A DNA stretch of 64,000 nt from Chryseobacterium phocaeense (GCF_900169075.1 NZ_LT827015.1:1426001-1490000); one strand, 5' to 3'. Shown: positions 36,541 through 45,371, counted from the first letter of the stretch. A program made the numbers and translations. The notes: generated by a model not told the origin, from the sequence alone.

Positions 36541-39500
36541 ATGTATAAAAAAATATATATAAGTTTGGGATTGCTGTGTGGAATCTATCACCATGCACAG
36601 GTGGTTCTGACCTCTCCGCCTGCGCCCAATACCGAAGTAGCCAATCCCCAGAGCATACGCATGCTCCCGGGCTTTCGCTTCAATTCTGCTAACGGAACTT
36701 TCCGGGCCTATATCGGGGGCACATCTCCTGGGAATCCCGGGAATACCTATACCCCCATTACCGTAGATTACGCTTCCAGTATCTCCAATACTGAGAATTA
36801 TGTTTATACCAGGCAGTACCTCGTGCCTACGGAGGTTTCCAACGGATCCCTGCAGCAGATCCAGAGTGTTCAGTTTTTTGACGGTCTGGGGCGTCCCAAA
36901 CAATCCGTGAGCATTAAGTCTACCCCTACCGGGAAAGATCTCGTAACCCATATTCCTTACGACGCCTATGGCAGGCAGGTAGACAGCTGGCTTCCCGTTC
37001 CCATGTCTTCCCAGAGCGGGAACATCCAAAGCGGGGTAGAAAGCAGTACCAATGCTTATTATCAGGCCAACGGGATCAATGATTCTTTCCCCTTCAGTCA
37101 TAAAAACCTGGAGAATTCTCCCCTGGACAGGATCCTGAGCCAGAAGAATCCCGGTAGCGGCTGGCAGAATAAGCCCGTTACCTTCGGCTATGATACCAAT
37201 ACGGCAGGAGAAGTAAAAAAATATACCACCGTAACCACCTGGCCTGATGGGACCACTTCTTCCGAATTGAGTGTATCCGGAACTTACGGCCAGGCACAAC
37301 TATACAAAAATACCGTTACCGATGAGGATGGCAATACAACCATAGAATTCAAAAACGGGCAGGGACAAACCCTGTTAGTAAGAAAAGTGATCAGTGCTAC
37401 TGAAAATGCAGATACCTACTACGTATACAATGAATATGATCAGCTGGCATTTGTGATTCCTCCACTGGCATCAACCTCTGCCTCCGTATCCGATTCTGCA
37501 TTGGCACACCTCTGCTATCAGTATAAGTATGACGGAAGAAACAGGCTCGTAGAAAAGAAGCTTCCCGGAAAAGGATGGGAACAGATGGTCTACAATAAAA
37601 AAGACCAGATTGTGCTCTACCGTGACACCGTGCTGAAAAACGGGATCACCAATTTTACGGCTGACCAGTCATGGACTTTTACCAAATACGATCAGTTCGG
37701 AAGAGTAGTGTATACCGGGATTTCAAGGGACGGAACGCCAAGGCAGAATATCCAGAATTATATTGATAACCAGGCGGCGAATGCTTCCTACGAAACCCGT
37801 GGAGGCAGCTTTACCCTGAGCGGACTGGCTGTAGAATACGGCAATGTTTCTTATCCGACCAGTATCGATAAAATCCTTAGCGTAAACTATTACGATACTT
37901 ATCCGCAGGGAGCTCCCGCTGTTCCTGGAACTGTTCTGGGCCAGGAAGTACTGCCTCAGGCTACGGCAAGCTCAAATGTAAGCACCAAAAGCCTGCCTAC
38001 CGCATCCTATGTACGGAATATTGAAAATGAGAGCTGGACCAAAACATATACCTTTTATGATAAAAAAGGAAGGGCCATCGCTACCCATTCCGATAACCAC
38101 CTCGGAGGTTATACCAAAACCGAAAGCTTCCTGAAATTTTCAGGCGTACCGGATTATACGCTTACCGAGCATAAAAGAACTGCCGGCGGAACCAAAATCA
38201 ATATCAAAGAAAGTTTTGACTATGACCATCAGGAAAGGATGGTGAGGCATTGGCATGAAGTAAACAACGGCGCTAAAGAACTGCTTGCAGAAAACCTTTA
38301 CAACGATCTGGGCCAGCTGCAGACTAAAAATGTAGGAAATACAACCGGCAGCCCGCTGCAAAGTGTGAAGTATGCCTACAATATCAGAGGATGGCTGACC
38401 AGACTTAACGATCCCGCCAATCTGCAGAATAAACTCTTTGCGTATGAATTGAGGTATAATCAACCCGACAGCCAGTTTTCCGGATCTGCGAAATACAATG
38501 GAAATATTTCCCAGATGTCATGGATTACCCAAAGTGATGCCGTACTGAGAAATTATTCCTATGAGTATGATGCCCTTAACCGTCTTAAAGAAGGACGCTT
38601 CTGGGACGGAATGAATCTCGACCGCGGCGAATACCATGAGCAGCTTACCTACGATCTGAACGGGAACATTAAAACCCTGCTCAGAAGAGGAAAACAGCTT
38701 CCCGGCTACACCGCTCCCGAAGTAATGGATGACCTAGAATACCATTATCAAAATGGTGAGCAGAGCAATATATTGTCCTACCTTAAAGAAAAAGGGACCG
38801 GTAATGCCTTAAGCGGCTATCCGCTGGCCTCCGGAGCTACAGGAAGTACAATAACATATGACGCCAACGGAAGTATGATTACCCAACCGGATAAAGGCAT
38901 TTCTTCCATTCAATATAATTATTTAAATTTACCGGGAAAGATTACCCAAAACGCTAAAGTAACGGATTACACGTACCGGGCAGACGGGGTAAAAGTGAAA
39001 AAGCTCTTTGGCACGGTAACCACAGATTATTTAGACGGTTTCCAGTATGAAAACGGAGCATTAAAGTTCTTCCCGACTGCAGAAGGTTATTATAATGCTG
39101 AGACAGGGAAGTATGTGTATAATTACACGGATCATTTAGGGAATACCAGACTAAGCTACTTTAAAAACGGAGCAGGAGCAGAGATTATTGAGGAGAGTAA
39201 TTATTATCCTTTTGGGTTGAAGCATGAGGGGTATAATGTTTTAGGAGGAAATCCTGCTTATAAGTATAAGTACAATGGGAAGGAGCTGCAGGAAACTGGG
39301 ATGTATGATTATGGTGCGAGGTTTTATATGCCGGATTTGGGAAGATGGGGCGTGGTGGATCCACTTAGTGAAAAAATGAGAAGATGGTCGACATATAATT
39401 ATGCTTTCGATAATCCTATACGATATATAGACCCTGATGGAAGAGCTCCTTTTGGAGATTTCTTTGGAACTTCAGGTAAATATTTAGGAAGCGATGGAGT

Positions 39501-40140
39501 TAAAGATGGCAAAGTTTATATCAGCCAAGGAAATAAGAGTAATTTCTTAACAGCAAGTAAACAAGAAGTTGTAGGAGGTATACATACTTTAGGAGCGATT
39601 TCCACCGCTTTAAAACTAACAAACTCCCCATCAAATCATATAATCAGTCCTGATTCAAAAGGAGGACTTCACGAAGTTAGAGCGGATATTGATTTATCAG
39701 GTAACAGAACCTCGTTTACAACAGGAGGTAAGTCTTCTATAAGTGGAGGTGTTGCGAGTGCAGAAGTTAATGGTTTTGATATAATGAATCAGCACGGTAT
39801 TAAAAACGATATAAAATCTGATATTGTGGGGCATACTCATCCTACAGCAACAACAGTCGAAAGTACAGGTGTTGAAGGAAGTTTTAGAGGTTATACTTTG
39901 ACTGCTACAGAACCTTCTCCTGCTGATATAGCTGATTTTGGTAAGCGTGATACAAGTTTTATTGCGGGTAATTTGGAACGAAAATCAGTAGAAGTCAAGG
40001 CAGATGGCTCTTTCGTAGATCCGAATAATAAGCAAGGTGCTGTATTCTACAATAGGAGTGGCGCTGAAACTATGAGAATTGAATCTAGTACAATTAATAA
40101 AATATTGTCCAATTATGAAAATGGTCAAATCAAGCCTTAA
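36541..40140 (+). CDS. Full-length DUF6443/RHS repeat protein with JAB-like metallopeptidase tip
   Basis: The 1199-residue protein has a signal peptide ('YHHAQ'), a DUF6443 region (about residues 55-180, 'QSVQFFDGLGRPKQSVSIKS'), RHS/YD repeats and the RHS-associated core closing motif '[20 protein letters not shown]' near 920-940. The variable tip (about 960-1199) has HTH at 1098-1100 and S1126-P-A-D1129, which fit the JAMM/JAB zinc-peptidase pattern H-x-H...S-x-x-D. RHS shells encapsulate their tip and cleave it behind the core motif. Only this copy has a complete shell; eight further core copies downstream are partial. The next gene overlaps by 26 bases and should be its immunity gene. The 5' part is GC-richer than the tip. 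Confidence 0.88.
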   Translation: MYKKIYISLGLLCGIYHHAQVVLTSPPAPNTEVANPQSIRMLPGFRFNSANGTFRAYIGGTSPGNPGNTYTPITVDYASSISNTENYVYTRQYLVPTEVSNGSLQQIQSVQFFDGLGRPKQSVSIKSTPTGKDLVTHIPYDAYGRQVDSWLPVPMSSQSGNIQSGVESSTNAYYQANGINDSFPFSHKNLENSPLDRILSQKNPGSGWQNKPVTFGYDTNTAGEVKKYTTVTTWPDGTTSSELSVSGTYGQAQLYKNTVTDEDGNTTIEFKNGQGQTLLVRKVISATENADTYYVYNEYDQLAFVIPPLASTSASVSDSALAHLCYQYKYDGRNRLVEKKLPGKGWEQMVYNKKDQIVLYRDTVLKNGITNFTADQSWTFTKYDQFGRVVYTGISRDGTPRQNIQNYIDNQAANASYETRGGSFTLSGLAVEYGNVSYPTSIDKILSVNYYDTYPQGAPAVPGTVLGQEVLPQATASSNVSTKSLPTASYVRNIENESWTKTYTFYDKKGRAIATHSDNHLGGYTKTESFLKFSGVPDYTLTEHKRTAGGTKINIKESFDYDHQERMVRHWHEVNNGAKELLAENLYNDLGQLQTKNVGNTTGSPLQSVKYAYNIRGWLTRLNDPANLQNKLFAYELRYNQPDSQFSGSAKYNGNISQMSWITQSDAVLRNYSYEYDALNRLKEGRFWDGMNLDRGEYHEQLTYDLNGNIKTLLRRGKQLPGYTAPEVMDDLEYHYQNGEQSNILSYLKEKGTGNALSGYPLASGATGSTITYDANGSMITQPDKGISSIQYNYLNLPGKITQNAKVTDYTYRADGVKVKKLFGTVTTDYLDGFQYENGALKFFPTAEGYYNAETGKYVYNYTDHLGNTRLSYFKNGAGAEIIEESNYYPFGLKHEGYNVLGGNPAYKYKYNGKELQETGMYDYGARFYMPDLGRWGVVDPLSEKMRRWSTYNYAFDNPIRYIDPDGRAPFGDFFGTSGKYLGSDGVKDGKVYISQGNKSNFLTASKQEVVGGIHTLGAISTALKLTNSPSNHIISPDSKGGLHEVRADIDLSGNRTSFTTGGKSSISGGVASAEVNGFDIMNQHGIKNDIKSDIVGHTHPTATTVESTGVEGSFRGYTLTATEPSPADIADFGKRDTSFIAGNLERKSVEVKADGSFVDPNNKQGAVFYNRSGAETMRIESSTINKILSNYENGQIKP

Positions 40141-40573
40141 TAAAATAGTATTTTTACTAATATTTTTTATTTCTTTTATGGCTTACAGTCAAAAAATTAA
40201 TTTAATAATTTTCATAAATGATGAAATTATTACAAGTTCTTTAGGTTTAGAATTTTATAATAAAACTTCTACGGATAAGTATGATTTTATTTATTCTCCA
40301 GGAAAAGAGATTGATATTAGTGCTAATGATATTTTAACAAAAGATATGGTATTGAAATTTGACGCGTATGGAGATAGAGAAAGTATAGCTAAACGTTACA
40401 ACTACAGTATACCTCTTGAAGTAGACTTGTTTAAGGATACGCTATTTTTAATAATAAAAATTTACAATTTGGATAAAAAAGAATATAAAAAGAGATATTG
40501 TCAATCAAAAGAGTCTTACGTAGTGGATTTTCATAAAAGTGGTCTTCATATAGATACTAGTAGATGTAAATAA
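40115..40573 (+). CDS. Exported candidate immunity protein for the JAB tip
   Basis: With the ATG at 40115 (or 40121) the 152-residue product begins with a signal peptide (Lys/Asn, then 'IVFLLIFFISFMAYSQ') and a mature domain of beta strands and charged turns with Cys near the C-terminus. It overlaps the end of the RHS gene by 26 bases, which implies coupled translation. Position and size are those of an immunity gene; the export signal suggests that the cognate peptidase acts outside the cytosol. I recognise no family. An earlier in-frame start at 40079 lies deep in the RHS gene and is unlikely. Confidence 0.7.
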   Translation: MKMVKSSLNKIVFLLIFFISFMAYSQKINLIIFINDEIITSSLGLEFYNKTSTDKYDFIYSPGKEIDISANDILTKDMVLKFDAYGDRESIAKRYNYSIPLEVDLFKDTLFLIIKIYNLDKKEYKKRYCQSKESYVVDFHKSGLHIDTSRCK

Positions 40574-40581
40574 AATAACCC

Positions 40582-40700
40582 ATGCTAGCGCGGAGTGGAA
40601 CGTCTTCGCTCGTGCTACTAATAAAATAAACCACTGTTTTTGCAGTGGTTTATCATTTAACTACAAGATACGCTATATTTACAATAGATAGAATAGAGTA
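40582..40700 (+). repeat. Spacer element copy 1 (terminator half plus leader half)
   Basis: GCTAGCGCG...GCTCGTGCTACTA, then the hairpin AAACCACTG (40628-40636) / CAGTGGTTT (40643-40651), then the leader CAAGATACGCTATATTTACAAT and GTAAAA, which joins RHS core sequence. Seven further copies follow in the array. Confidence 0.85.
40626..40658 (+). terminator. Spacer hairpin 1
   Basis: Nine-pair stem with six-base loop; downstream bases TATCATTT are only moderately T-rich. It lies behind the active immunity gene and would isolate silent tips from the active transcript. Confidence 0.65.
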
Positions 40701-40816
40701 AAAAGCTCTTTGGCACGGTAACCACAGATTATCTGGATGGTTTCCAGTATGAAAATGAAACACTAAAGTTCTTCCCGACCGCAGAAGGCTATTATAATGC
40801 TAAAACCGGAAAGTAT

Positions 40817-41842
40817 GTGTATAATTACACGGATCATTTAGGGAATACCAGACTAAGTTATTTTAAAAATGGGGCAGGAGCAGAGATTATTGAGGAGAGT
40901 AATTATTATCCGTTTGGGTTGAAGCATGAGGGGTATAATGTTTTAGGAGGAAATCCTGCTTATAAATATAAGTACAAGGGAAAGGAGCTCCAAGAGACGG
41001 GAATGTATGATTATGGTGCGAGATTTTATATGACTGATCTAGGAAGATGGGGAGTAGTGGATCCGCTTGCAGAAACCTCAAGAAGGTGGTCTCCATACAA
41101 TTATGTTTATAATAATCCAATAATGTTTATTGATCCAACAGGAATGGAGGGAGAATTAGCGACGTGTCCTACTTGTCCAAACACACCAGAATTTAAACCA
41201 TTTATTGATGATAAAAAAAACACGTATGTTTATAATCCTGAAACAAAAAAAGCTGAAAAAGAAATACAAATTGAAGAAGTTAAATTACAAGGATCTTCTT
41301 CTTGGAATGTAGGAACTAGAGCTTTGGGTGGTTTACAAATGGTAGGCGGTACTCTTGAAGCTGTTGTTGGTGGTGTTGGCGGGATTCTCACAGCAGAAAC
41401 GGGTGTTGGAGCTGCACTAGGATGGTTGGTACTAATGAATGGTATTGATAACGCAACAACAGGAGCGAAACAATTATGGACAGGAGAAGATGAAGAAACT
41501 TTATTGCATCAAGGAGTTGAAGAGGGTTCTTTAGCTTTAGGGGCAGATGAAGAGACCGCTGAAAATATAGCAACAGGTGCAGATGTGGCAACTTTAGCTT
41601 TAGGTGGTGGAAGTAGTTTAAAAAGTGCCAAAAACCTTAAACCAATGTACAAAAACACAAAAGGATTAAAACAGGTTGGATTAAGAGCTACTAACACAAA
41701 TAAACAATTGAGAGTAGAACGACACGCATTACAGGGTACTGGAAGAAAACTGACAAGAACTCATATTAATTATGGTGTGGGTGGTAAGAAACATAAGTTT
41801 TTCAGAAACGCAAAAGAATTAAGAAAGTATGTTAAAGAATGA
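40817..41842 (+). CDS. Orphan RHS tip 1: core remnant, glycine-rich segment and small basic C-terminal domain
   Basis: RHS core homology begins at about 40697 (matching residue ~817 of the full-length protein) and runs through '[20 protein letters not shown]'. An ATG in this core gives a 341-residue product, but there is no signal peptide and no promoter of note, so it is probably silent. After the core come 'CPTCPNTPEFKPF', a glycine-rich hydrophobic segment (about residues 165-225: 'LGGLQMVGGTLEAVVGGVGG') and a basic ~70-residue C-terminus with several His ('HALQGTGRKLTRTHINYG'). The last part may be a nuclease; no family is recognised. The following cytosolic immunity gene overlaps by 14 bases. 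Confidence 0.75.
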   Translation: MYNYTDHLGNTRLSYFKNGAGAEIIEESNYYPFGLKHEGYNVLGGNPAYKYKYKGKELQETGMYDYGARFYMTDLGRWGVVDPLAETSRRWSPYNYVYNNPIMFIDPTGMEGELATCPTCPNTPEFKPFIDDKKNTYVYNPETKKAEKEIQIEEVKLQGSSSWNVGTRALGGLQMVGGTLEAVVGGVGGILTAETGVGAALGWLVLMNGIDNATTGAKQLWTGEDEETLLHQGVEEGSLALGADEETAENIATGADVATLALGGGSSLKSAKNLKPMYKNTKGLKQVGLRATNTNKQLRVERHALQGTGRKLTRTHINYGVGGKKHKFFRNAKELRKYVKE

Positions 41843-42302
41843 TTTTATAGGGTTATTAAGTGAATATAATTACGCAAACCGTTCTTTATTATATCAAAAT
41901 ATTATATTTTTTTTAATTTCTAAATTTCGGTGTTTTAAGAGTGATTTTGATTTTGATTTAGAAAAGGAAGAGAAATATATAAATATTTGTATAGATAATA
42001 ATGGGTTGTTTCTTTTTATTGATTTGGATGAAGAATCTTTTAACCTGAGATATAATCACAATGAATTCTATATTTTTATAAATGAAATAGCTTTAGATGA
42101 ATTGAAAATTTTATTAGAGAATTTTTTTGAAGGAAAATATTTAGTAAAATCGTTTCTTAATAAAGATTTGATTGTAAAACAGGAATTGATATTTGCTAAT
42201 CAGTATTTAAAAAAGTATAATCAAGTTGACATATACAGTAATAAAAATAGCAATATAATATTTGAGAAAGAAGGATATAATTGGATTGGAGACTCTGTCT
42301 AA
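41829..42302 (+). CDS. Candidate cytosolic immunity protein for tip 1
   Basis: The 157-residue protein is acidic, has no signal peptide or membrane segment, and is rich in Phe, Ile, Asn and Asp/Glu ('CIDNNGLFLFIDLDEESFNL'). Acidic soluble immunity proteins are typical for basic nucleases. It starts inside the tip-1 gene (14-base overlap), so the two are coupled. No family is recognised; the assignment is by context. A terminator follows at 42331-42367. Confidence 0.65.
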   Translation: MLKNDFIGLLSEYNYANRSLLYQNIIFFLISKFRCFKSDFDFDLEKEEKYINICIDNNGLFLFIDLDEESFNLRYNHNEFYIFINEIALDELKILLENFFEGKYLVKSFLNKDLIVKQELIFANQYLKKYNQVDIYSNKNSNIIFEKEGYNWIGDSV

Positions 42303-42330
42303 TTGTAATCAAATTTTCAACAGAATAAAG

Positions 42331-42367
42331 AGGCTGTCTCAAAAGTGAGGCAGCCTTTTTTTTCAAA
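42331..42367 (+). terminator. Terminator after immunity gene 1
   Basis: AGGCTGTCTC and GAGGCAGCCT pair with one wobble across a six-base loop and are followed by ten T. A related copy with more mismatches lies at 45937-45970. Confidence 0.85.
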
Positions 42368-42431
42368 AAAAAAGGAAAGCCAAAAGCTTCCCGCTCTACG
42401 AAGTGTGTAACCCTGCTGTGCAAAGTCTCCC

Positions 42432-42545
42432 CTGCTAGCGCGAGCGTCCTCGCTCGTGCTACTAATAAAACAAACCACTGTTTTCCGCAGTGGTTTATCA
42501 TTTATTACAAGAAACGTTATATTTACAACAGGTAGAGTAAAAGTA
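42432..42545 (+). repeat. Spacer element copy 2
   Basis: GCTAGCGCGAGCGTCCTCGC-type hairpin followed by AAACCACTG (42472-42480) / CAGTGGTTT (42488-42496) and leader GAAACGTTATATTTACAACAGG. The RHS core behind it is damaged in its first ~60 bases. Confidence 0.85.
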
Positions 42546-42580
42546 GATAAGCCCTTCGTAAAATAATCACAATTATCTGG

Positions 42581-43711
42581 ATGGTTTCCCTGTATGAAAG
42601 TGAAACATTAAAGTTCTTCCCAACCGCAGAAGGCTATTATAATGCTGAGACAGGAAAGTATGTTTATAATTACACGGATCATTTAGGAAATACAAGGTTA
42701 AGTTATTTTAAGAATGGAGCAGGAGCAGAGATTATTGAGGAGAGTAATTATTATCCTTTTGGGATGTTGCATAATTATACAGTGACAACTCAGAATGCTT
42801 ATCAGTACAAGTACAATGGTAAGGAACTTCAGGAAAGTGGAATGTATGACTATGGGGCGAGATTTTATATGCCTGACATTGGACGATGGGGCGTGATTGA
42901 TCCAAGAAGCCAATATACCCACGAAGCTTACAGCTATGTTTGGAATAATCCGATAACTTTTGTAGATCCTACAGGAATGCAGGGAGAAATTGCAACTTGC
43001 CCTACCTGTCCAAATACATCAGAATTTAAATCTTTCATTAATGATCCAAATAATGAATACGTTTATAAATCTGATACGAAAACCGTTTCAAAAGTAACAC
43101 AAATTGAAGAAGTTACGCTGAAAGGTTCTTCCTGGAATGTTGGAACTAGGGCATTGGGAGGTTTACAAATGATTGGAGGAACAGCCGAAGCTATTTTAGG
43201 AGGTGTTGGAGGAATTCTTACTGCAGAAACAGGAGTTGGTGCTGTTGTTGGCTGGGCAGTATTAATGAATGGAATTGATAATGCTACAACAGGAGCCCAA
43301 CAATTGTGGACTGGTGAAGATGAAGATACTTTATTGCATCAAGGTGTTGAAGAAGGATCATTAGCTCTGGGAGCAGATGAAGAGACGGCAGAAAATATTG
43401 CGACAGGAGCTGATATAGCAACTTTAGCTTTGGGAGGAGGGAATTCTTTGAAAAACACAAAATTTTTAAGGGAGAAAGGAACGGGTAAGATAAATGGCAT
43501 TTCAAAAGGAAGCAAGGGGGGATATGGAGCTCAAAAAAGATTTGATATACATCCTCTCAAACACCCAAGTAGAAAAACATCAACAATAACCTTACCTAAA
43601 TGGATAAAAGATAAAAAAATCCCAGTACCACATTATCATAGAGGAAAAGGAAGTAATTTGAAATATCATAGACCTTGGGAAAAAGGACCTGATGGGAAAA
43701 GAAGATGGTAG
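42581..43711 (+). CDS. Orphan RHS tip 2: glycine-rich segment and His-rich basic C-terminal domain
   Basis: The 376-residue reading contains the core piece with 'YDYGARFYMPDIGRWGVIDP', then the same 'CPTCPNT' and glycine-rich hydrophobic segment as tip 1 (about residues 190-250), then a different C-terminus (about 295-376) with 'HPLKHPSRKTSTITLPKW', 'PVPHYHRGKG' and 'YHRPWEKGPDGKRRW'. The His/Arg/Lys-rich end suggests a nuclease, without a recognised family. Two tips that share a segment and differ only behind it show exchange at a second boundary. The core upstream is frameshifted against the full-length gene, so it must be silent unless recombined. Confidence 0.72.
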   Translation: MVSLYESETLKFFPTAEGYYNAETGKYVYNYTDHLGNTRLSYFKNGAGAEIIEESNYYPFGMLHNYTVTTQNAYQYKYNGKELQESGMYDYGARFYMPDIGRWGVIDPRSQYTHEAYSYVWNNPITFVDPTGMQGEIATCPTCPNTSEFKSFINDPNNEYVYKSDTKTVSKVTQIEEVTLKGSSWNVGTRALGGLQMIGGTAEAILGGVGGILTAETGVGAVVGWAVLMNGIDNATTGAQQLWTGEDEDTLLHQGVEEGSLALGADEETAENIATGADIATLALGGGNSLKNTKFLREKGTGKINGISKGSKGGYGAQKRFDIHPLKHPSRKTSTITLPKWIKDKKIPVPHYHRGKGSNLKYHRPWEKGPDGKRRW

Positions 43712-43715
43712 AGTT

Positions 43716-44006
43716 ATGAAAGAAAAAGATTTTTACAATATATATATCCCGGCTTTAGAAAAGGCTTTAGAAAACGATAATATTAATTACGAATTTTATG
43801 TTAAATCACCAGAAGACTATTTAGATGATGATCTTTCAAAAAAGATAAGTAATTATTTGGAGGAGAATGAGAGTTCTTTTACTGAGAAAGTGTCATATTA
43901 TTTTGACGCAAAGTCACATAATTTTCCATCAATTCTAAATATAAATATAGAGGATTATAAGGCGAATTTAATTAGAGAAATGTTAGAAATTAAGAAAAAA
44001 TTTTAA
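43716..44006 (+). CDS. Candidate cytosolic immunity protein for tip 2
   Basis: From the ATG at 43716, four bases behind the tip-2 stop, the product has 96 residues: acidic, no signal peptide, helical ('MKEKDFYNIYIPALEKALEN ... ISNYLEENESSFTEKVSYYF'). A longer reading from 43692 would overlap the toxin and starts at a less suitable ATG. Soluble acidic character fits a partner of a basic nuclease. No family is recognised. Confidence 0.65.
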   Translation: MKEKDFYNIYIPALEKALENDNINYEFYVKSPEDYLDDDLSKKISNYLEENESSFTEKVSYYFDAKSHNFPSILNINIEDYKANLIREMLEIKKKF

Positions 44007-44021
44007 TTAATTAATCCCTGC

Positions 44022-44202
44022 TAGCGTAAGTGTTCTCCCACGCTAGCGCGAGCGTTTTCGCTCGTGCTATTAAATAAAATAAACCCCCTGCTAGCGCGAG
44101 TGTCCTCGCTCGTGCTATTAGATAAAATAAACCACTGTTTTCCGCAGTGGTTTATCATTTAACAACAAGAAACGCTATATTTACAATAGGCAGAGTAAAA
44201 GT
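44022..44202 (+). repeat. Spacer element copy 3 with two extra tandem half-copies
   Basis: The GCTAGCGCGAGCG...GCTCGTGCTATTA unit appears three times in a row (from about 44022, 44050 and 44090) before one AAACCACTG (44129-44137) / CAGTGGTTT (44145-44153) hairpin and the leader GAAACGCTATATTTACAATA. Local duplications within the spacer show that it is recombinogenic. Confidence 0.85.
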
Positions 44203-45352
44203 GAAAAAGCTTTTTAGCACAGTAACCACAGATTCTTTAGATGGTTTCCAGTATGCAAACGGAACACTAAGGTTCTTCCCAACCGCAGAAGGCTATTATA
44301 ATGCTGAGACAGGAAAATATGTGTATAATTACACGGATCATTTAGGAAATACCAGATTAAGCTACTTTAAAAACGGAGCAGGAGCAGAGATCATTGAAGA
44401 GAGTAATTATTATCCTTTTGGGTTGAAACATGAGGGGTATAATGTTTTAGGAGGAAATCCTGCTTATAAGTATAAGTACAATGGAAAGGAACTTCAGGAA
44501 AGTGGAATGTATGATTATGGAGCAAGGTTCTATATGCCGGATGTAGGAAGATGGGGAGTAATCGACCCTTTAGCTGAAACTTCCCGACGTTGGAGTATAT
44601 ATACTTATGCTTACAACAATCCAATAAGATTTATAGATCCAGATGGAATGCAAAATCAAGATATAACATTTGGAAAAAATATTTCTGCTGAAACTCAAAA
44701 TAAAATTGTAAGTGATTTAGAGCAAGAAACAGGGCTTAAATTATCTATTGGTGATAATGGGAAGTTAAGTTATACGGAACCTTCTGATGCCGGTGGAAGT
44801 AAAACAGCCCGTGATATGATAAAAGGGGCAATTGATAATCATAGAACAGTATATAGTATTGACTCTGATAATAGTAAAGGTTCATCAATTAGTGGTGAAC
44901 CTACAGTTAAAGGAGAATGGATTGGAAATGAATATGGCTTTACAAGCTATTTTGATTTAAACATTAATACTGAACAAATAGATGCTTTTATTTCAGGGAC
45001 TAGTGAAGCACTTAATCCTTTGACTATGGGATATGGAATGACTACTCTTCATGAAGTAAGTCATAGATATAATAATTTAATAGATGGAATTATTGGAGAT
45101 GATGGAAGGGAACTTTCAGCGACCTCTATATATGGCATGCAAGGAGATAATGAAAAAAAAGTTATTAATGTCATTAGAACTGAATTAGATAATTCAAAAG
45201 CATTTAAACTGCCGTTTGGTCAGCGAAAATCTTATTCTCCAATGAATTCAGGAGGTTTTAATTTTAGCGCATTTAGTAGTGAAGCCCAATCTAAAGGACC
45301 GTTGAAAGTCGATCCTAAAAAAGATTTATATATCAAAACTCCTCAAAGATAA
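44147..45352 (+). CDS. Orphan RHS tip 3: HExxH metallopeptidase tip
   Basis: The reading frame is open from within the spacer (GTG at 44147, probably not a real start) through 'RVKVKKLF', the core and 'YDYGARFYMPDVGRWGVIDP'. The tip (about residues 165-401) has the zinc motif HEVSH at 45050-45064 in 'MTTLHEVSHRYNNLIDG', which resembles NleD-like M91 and related peptidase toxins, plus later 'GDDGRELSATSIYG' that may give the third ligand. A lipoprotein gene follows 19 bases on, so the peptidase probably works in the periplasm. There is no signal peptide or full shell, so the tip is a silent spare. Confidence 0.75.
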   Translation: MVYHLTTRNAIFTIGRVKVKKLFSTVTTDSLDGFQYANGTLRFFPTAEGYYNAETGKYVYNYTDHLGNTRLSYFKNGAGAEIIEESNYYPFGLKHEGYNVLGGNPAYKYKYNGKELQESGMYDYGARFYMPDVGRWGVIDPLAETSRRWSIYTYAYNNPIRFIDPDGMQNQDITFGKNISAETQNKIVSDLEQETGLKLSIGDNGKLSYTEPSDAGGSKTARDMIKGAIDNHRTVYSIDSDNSKGSSISGEPTVKGEWIGNEYGFTSYFDLNINTEQIDAFISGTSEALNPLTMGYGMTTLHEVSHRYNNLIDGIIGDDGRELSATSIYGMQGDNEKKVINVIRTELDNSKAFKLPFGQRKSYSPMNSGGFNFSAFSSEAQSKGPLKVDPKKDLYIKTPQR

Positions 45353-45371
45353 ACAAACAATAAGATATAAA

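Noticed and set aside
36487..37299. Open frame of 270 codons on the minus strand
   Set aside because: It lies antisense to the start of the RHS gene, which has a signal peptide and domain matches; the minus reading has low-complexity Gly/Ile/Arg content and no family pattern.
42196..42501. Minus-strand open frame across the terminator and spacer after unit 1
   Set aside because: It reads through a terminator and the repeated spacer and overlaps the immunity gene; no coding pattern.
44147..44270. GTG at 44147 as a real start of tip 3
   Set aside because: It lies in the stem of the spacer hairpin and there is no signal peptide; the open frame there is most likely a decayed core remnant.
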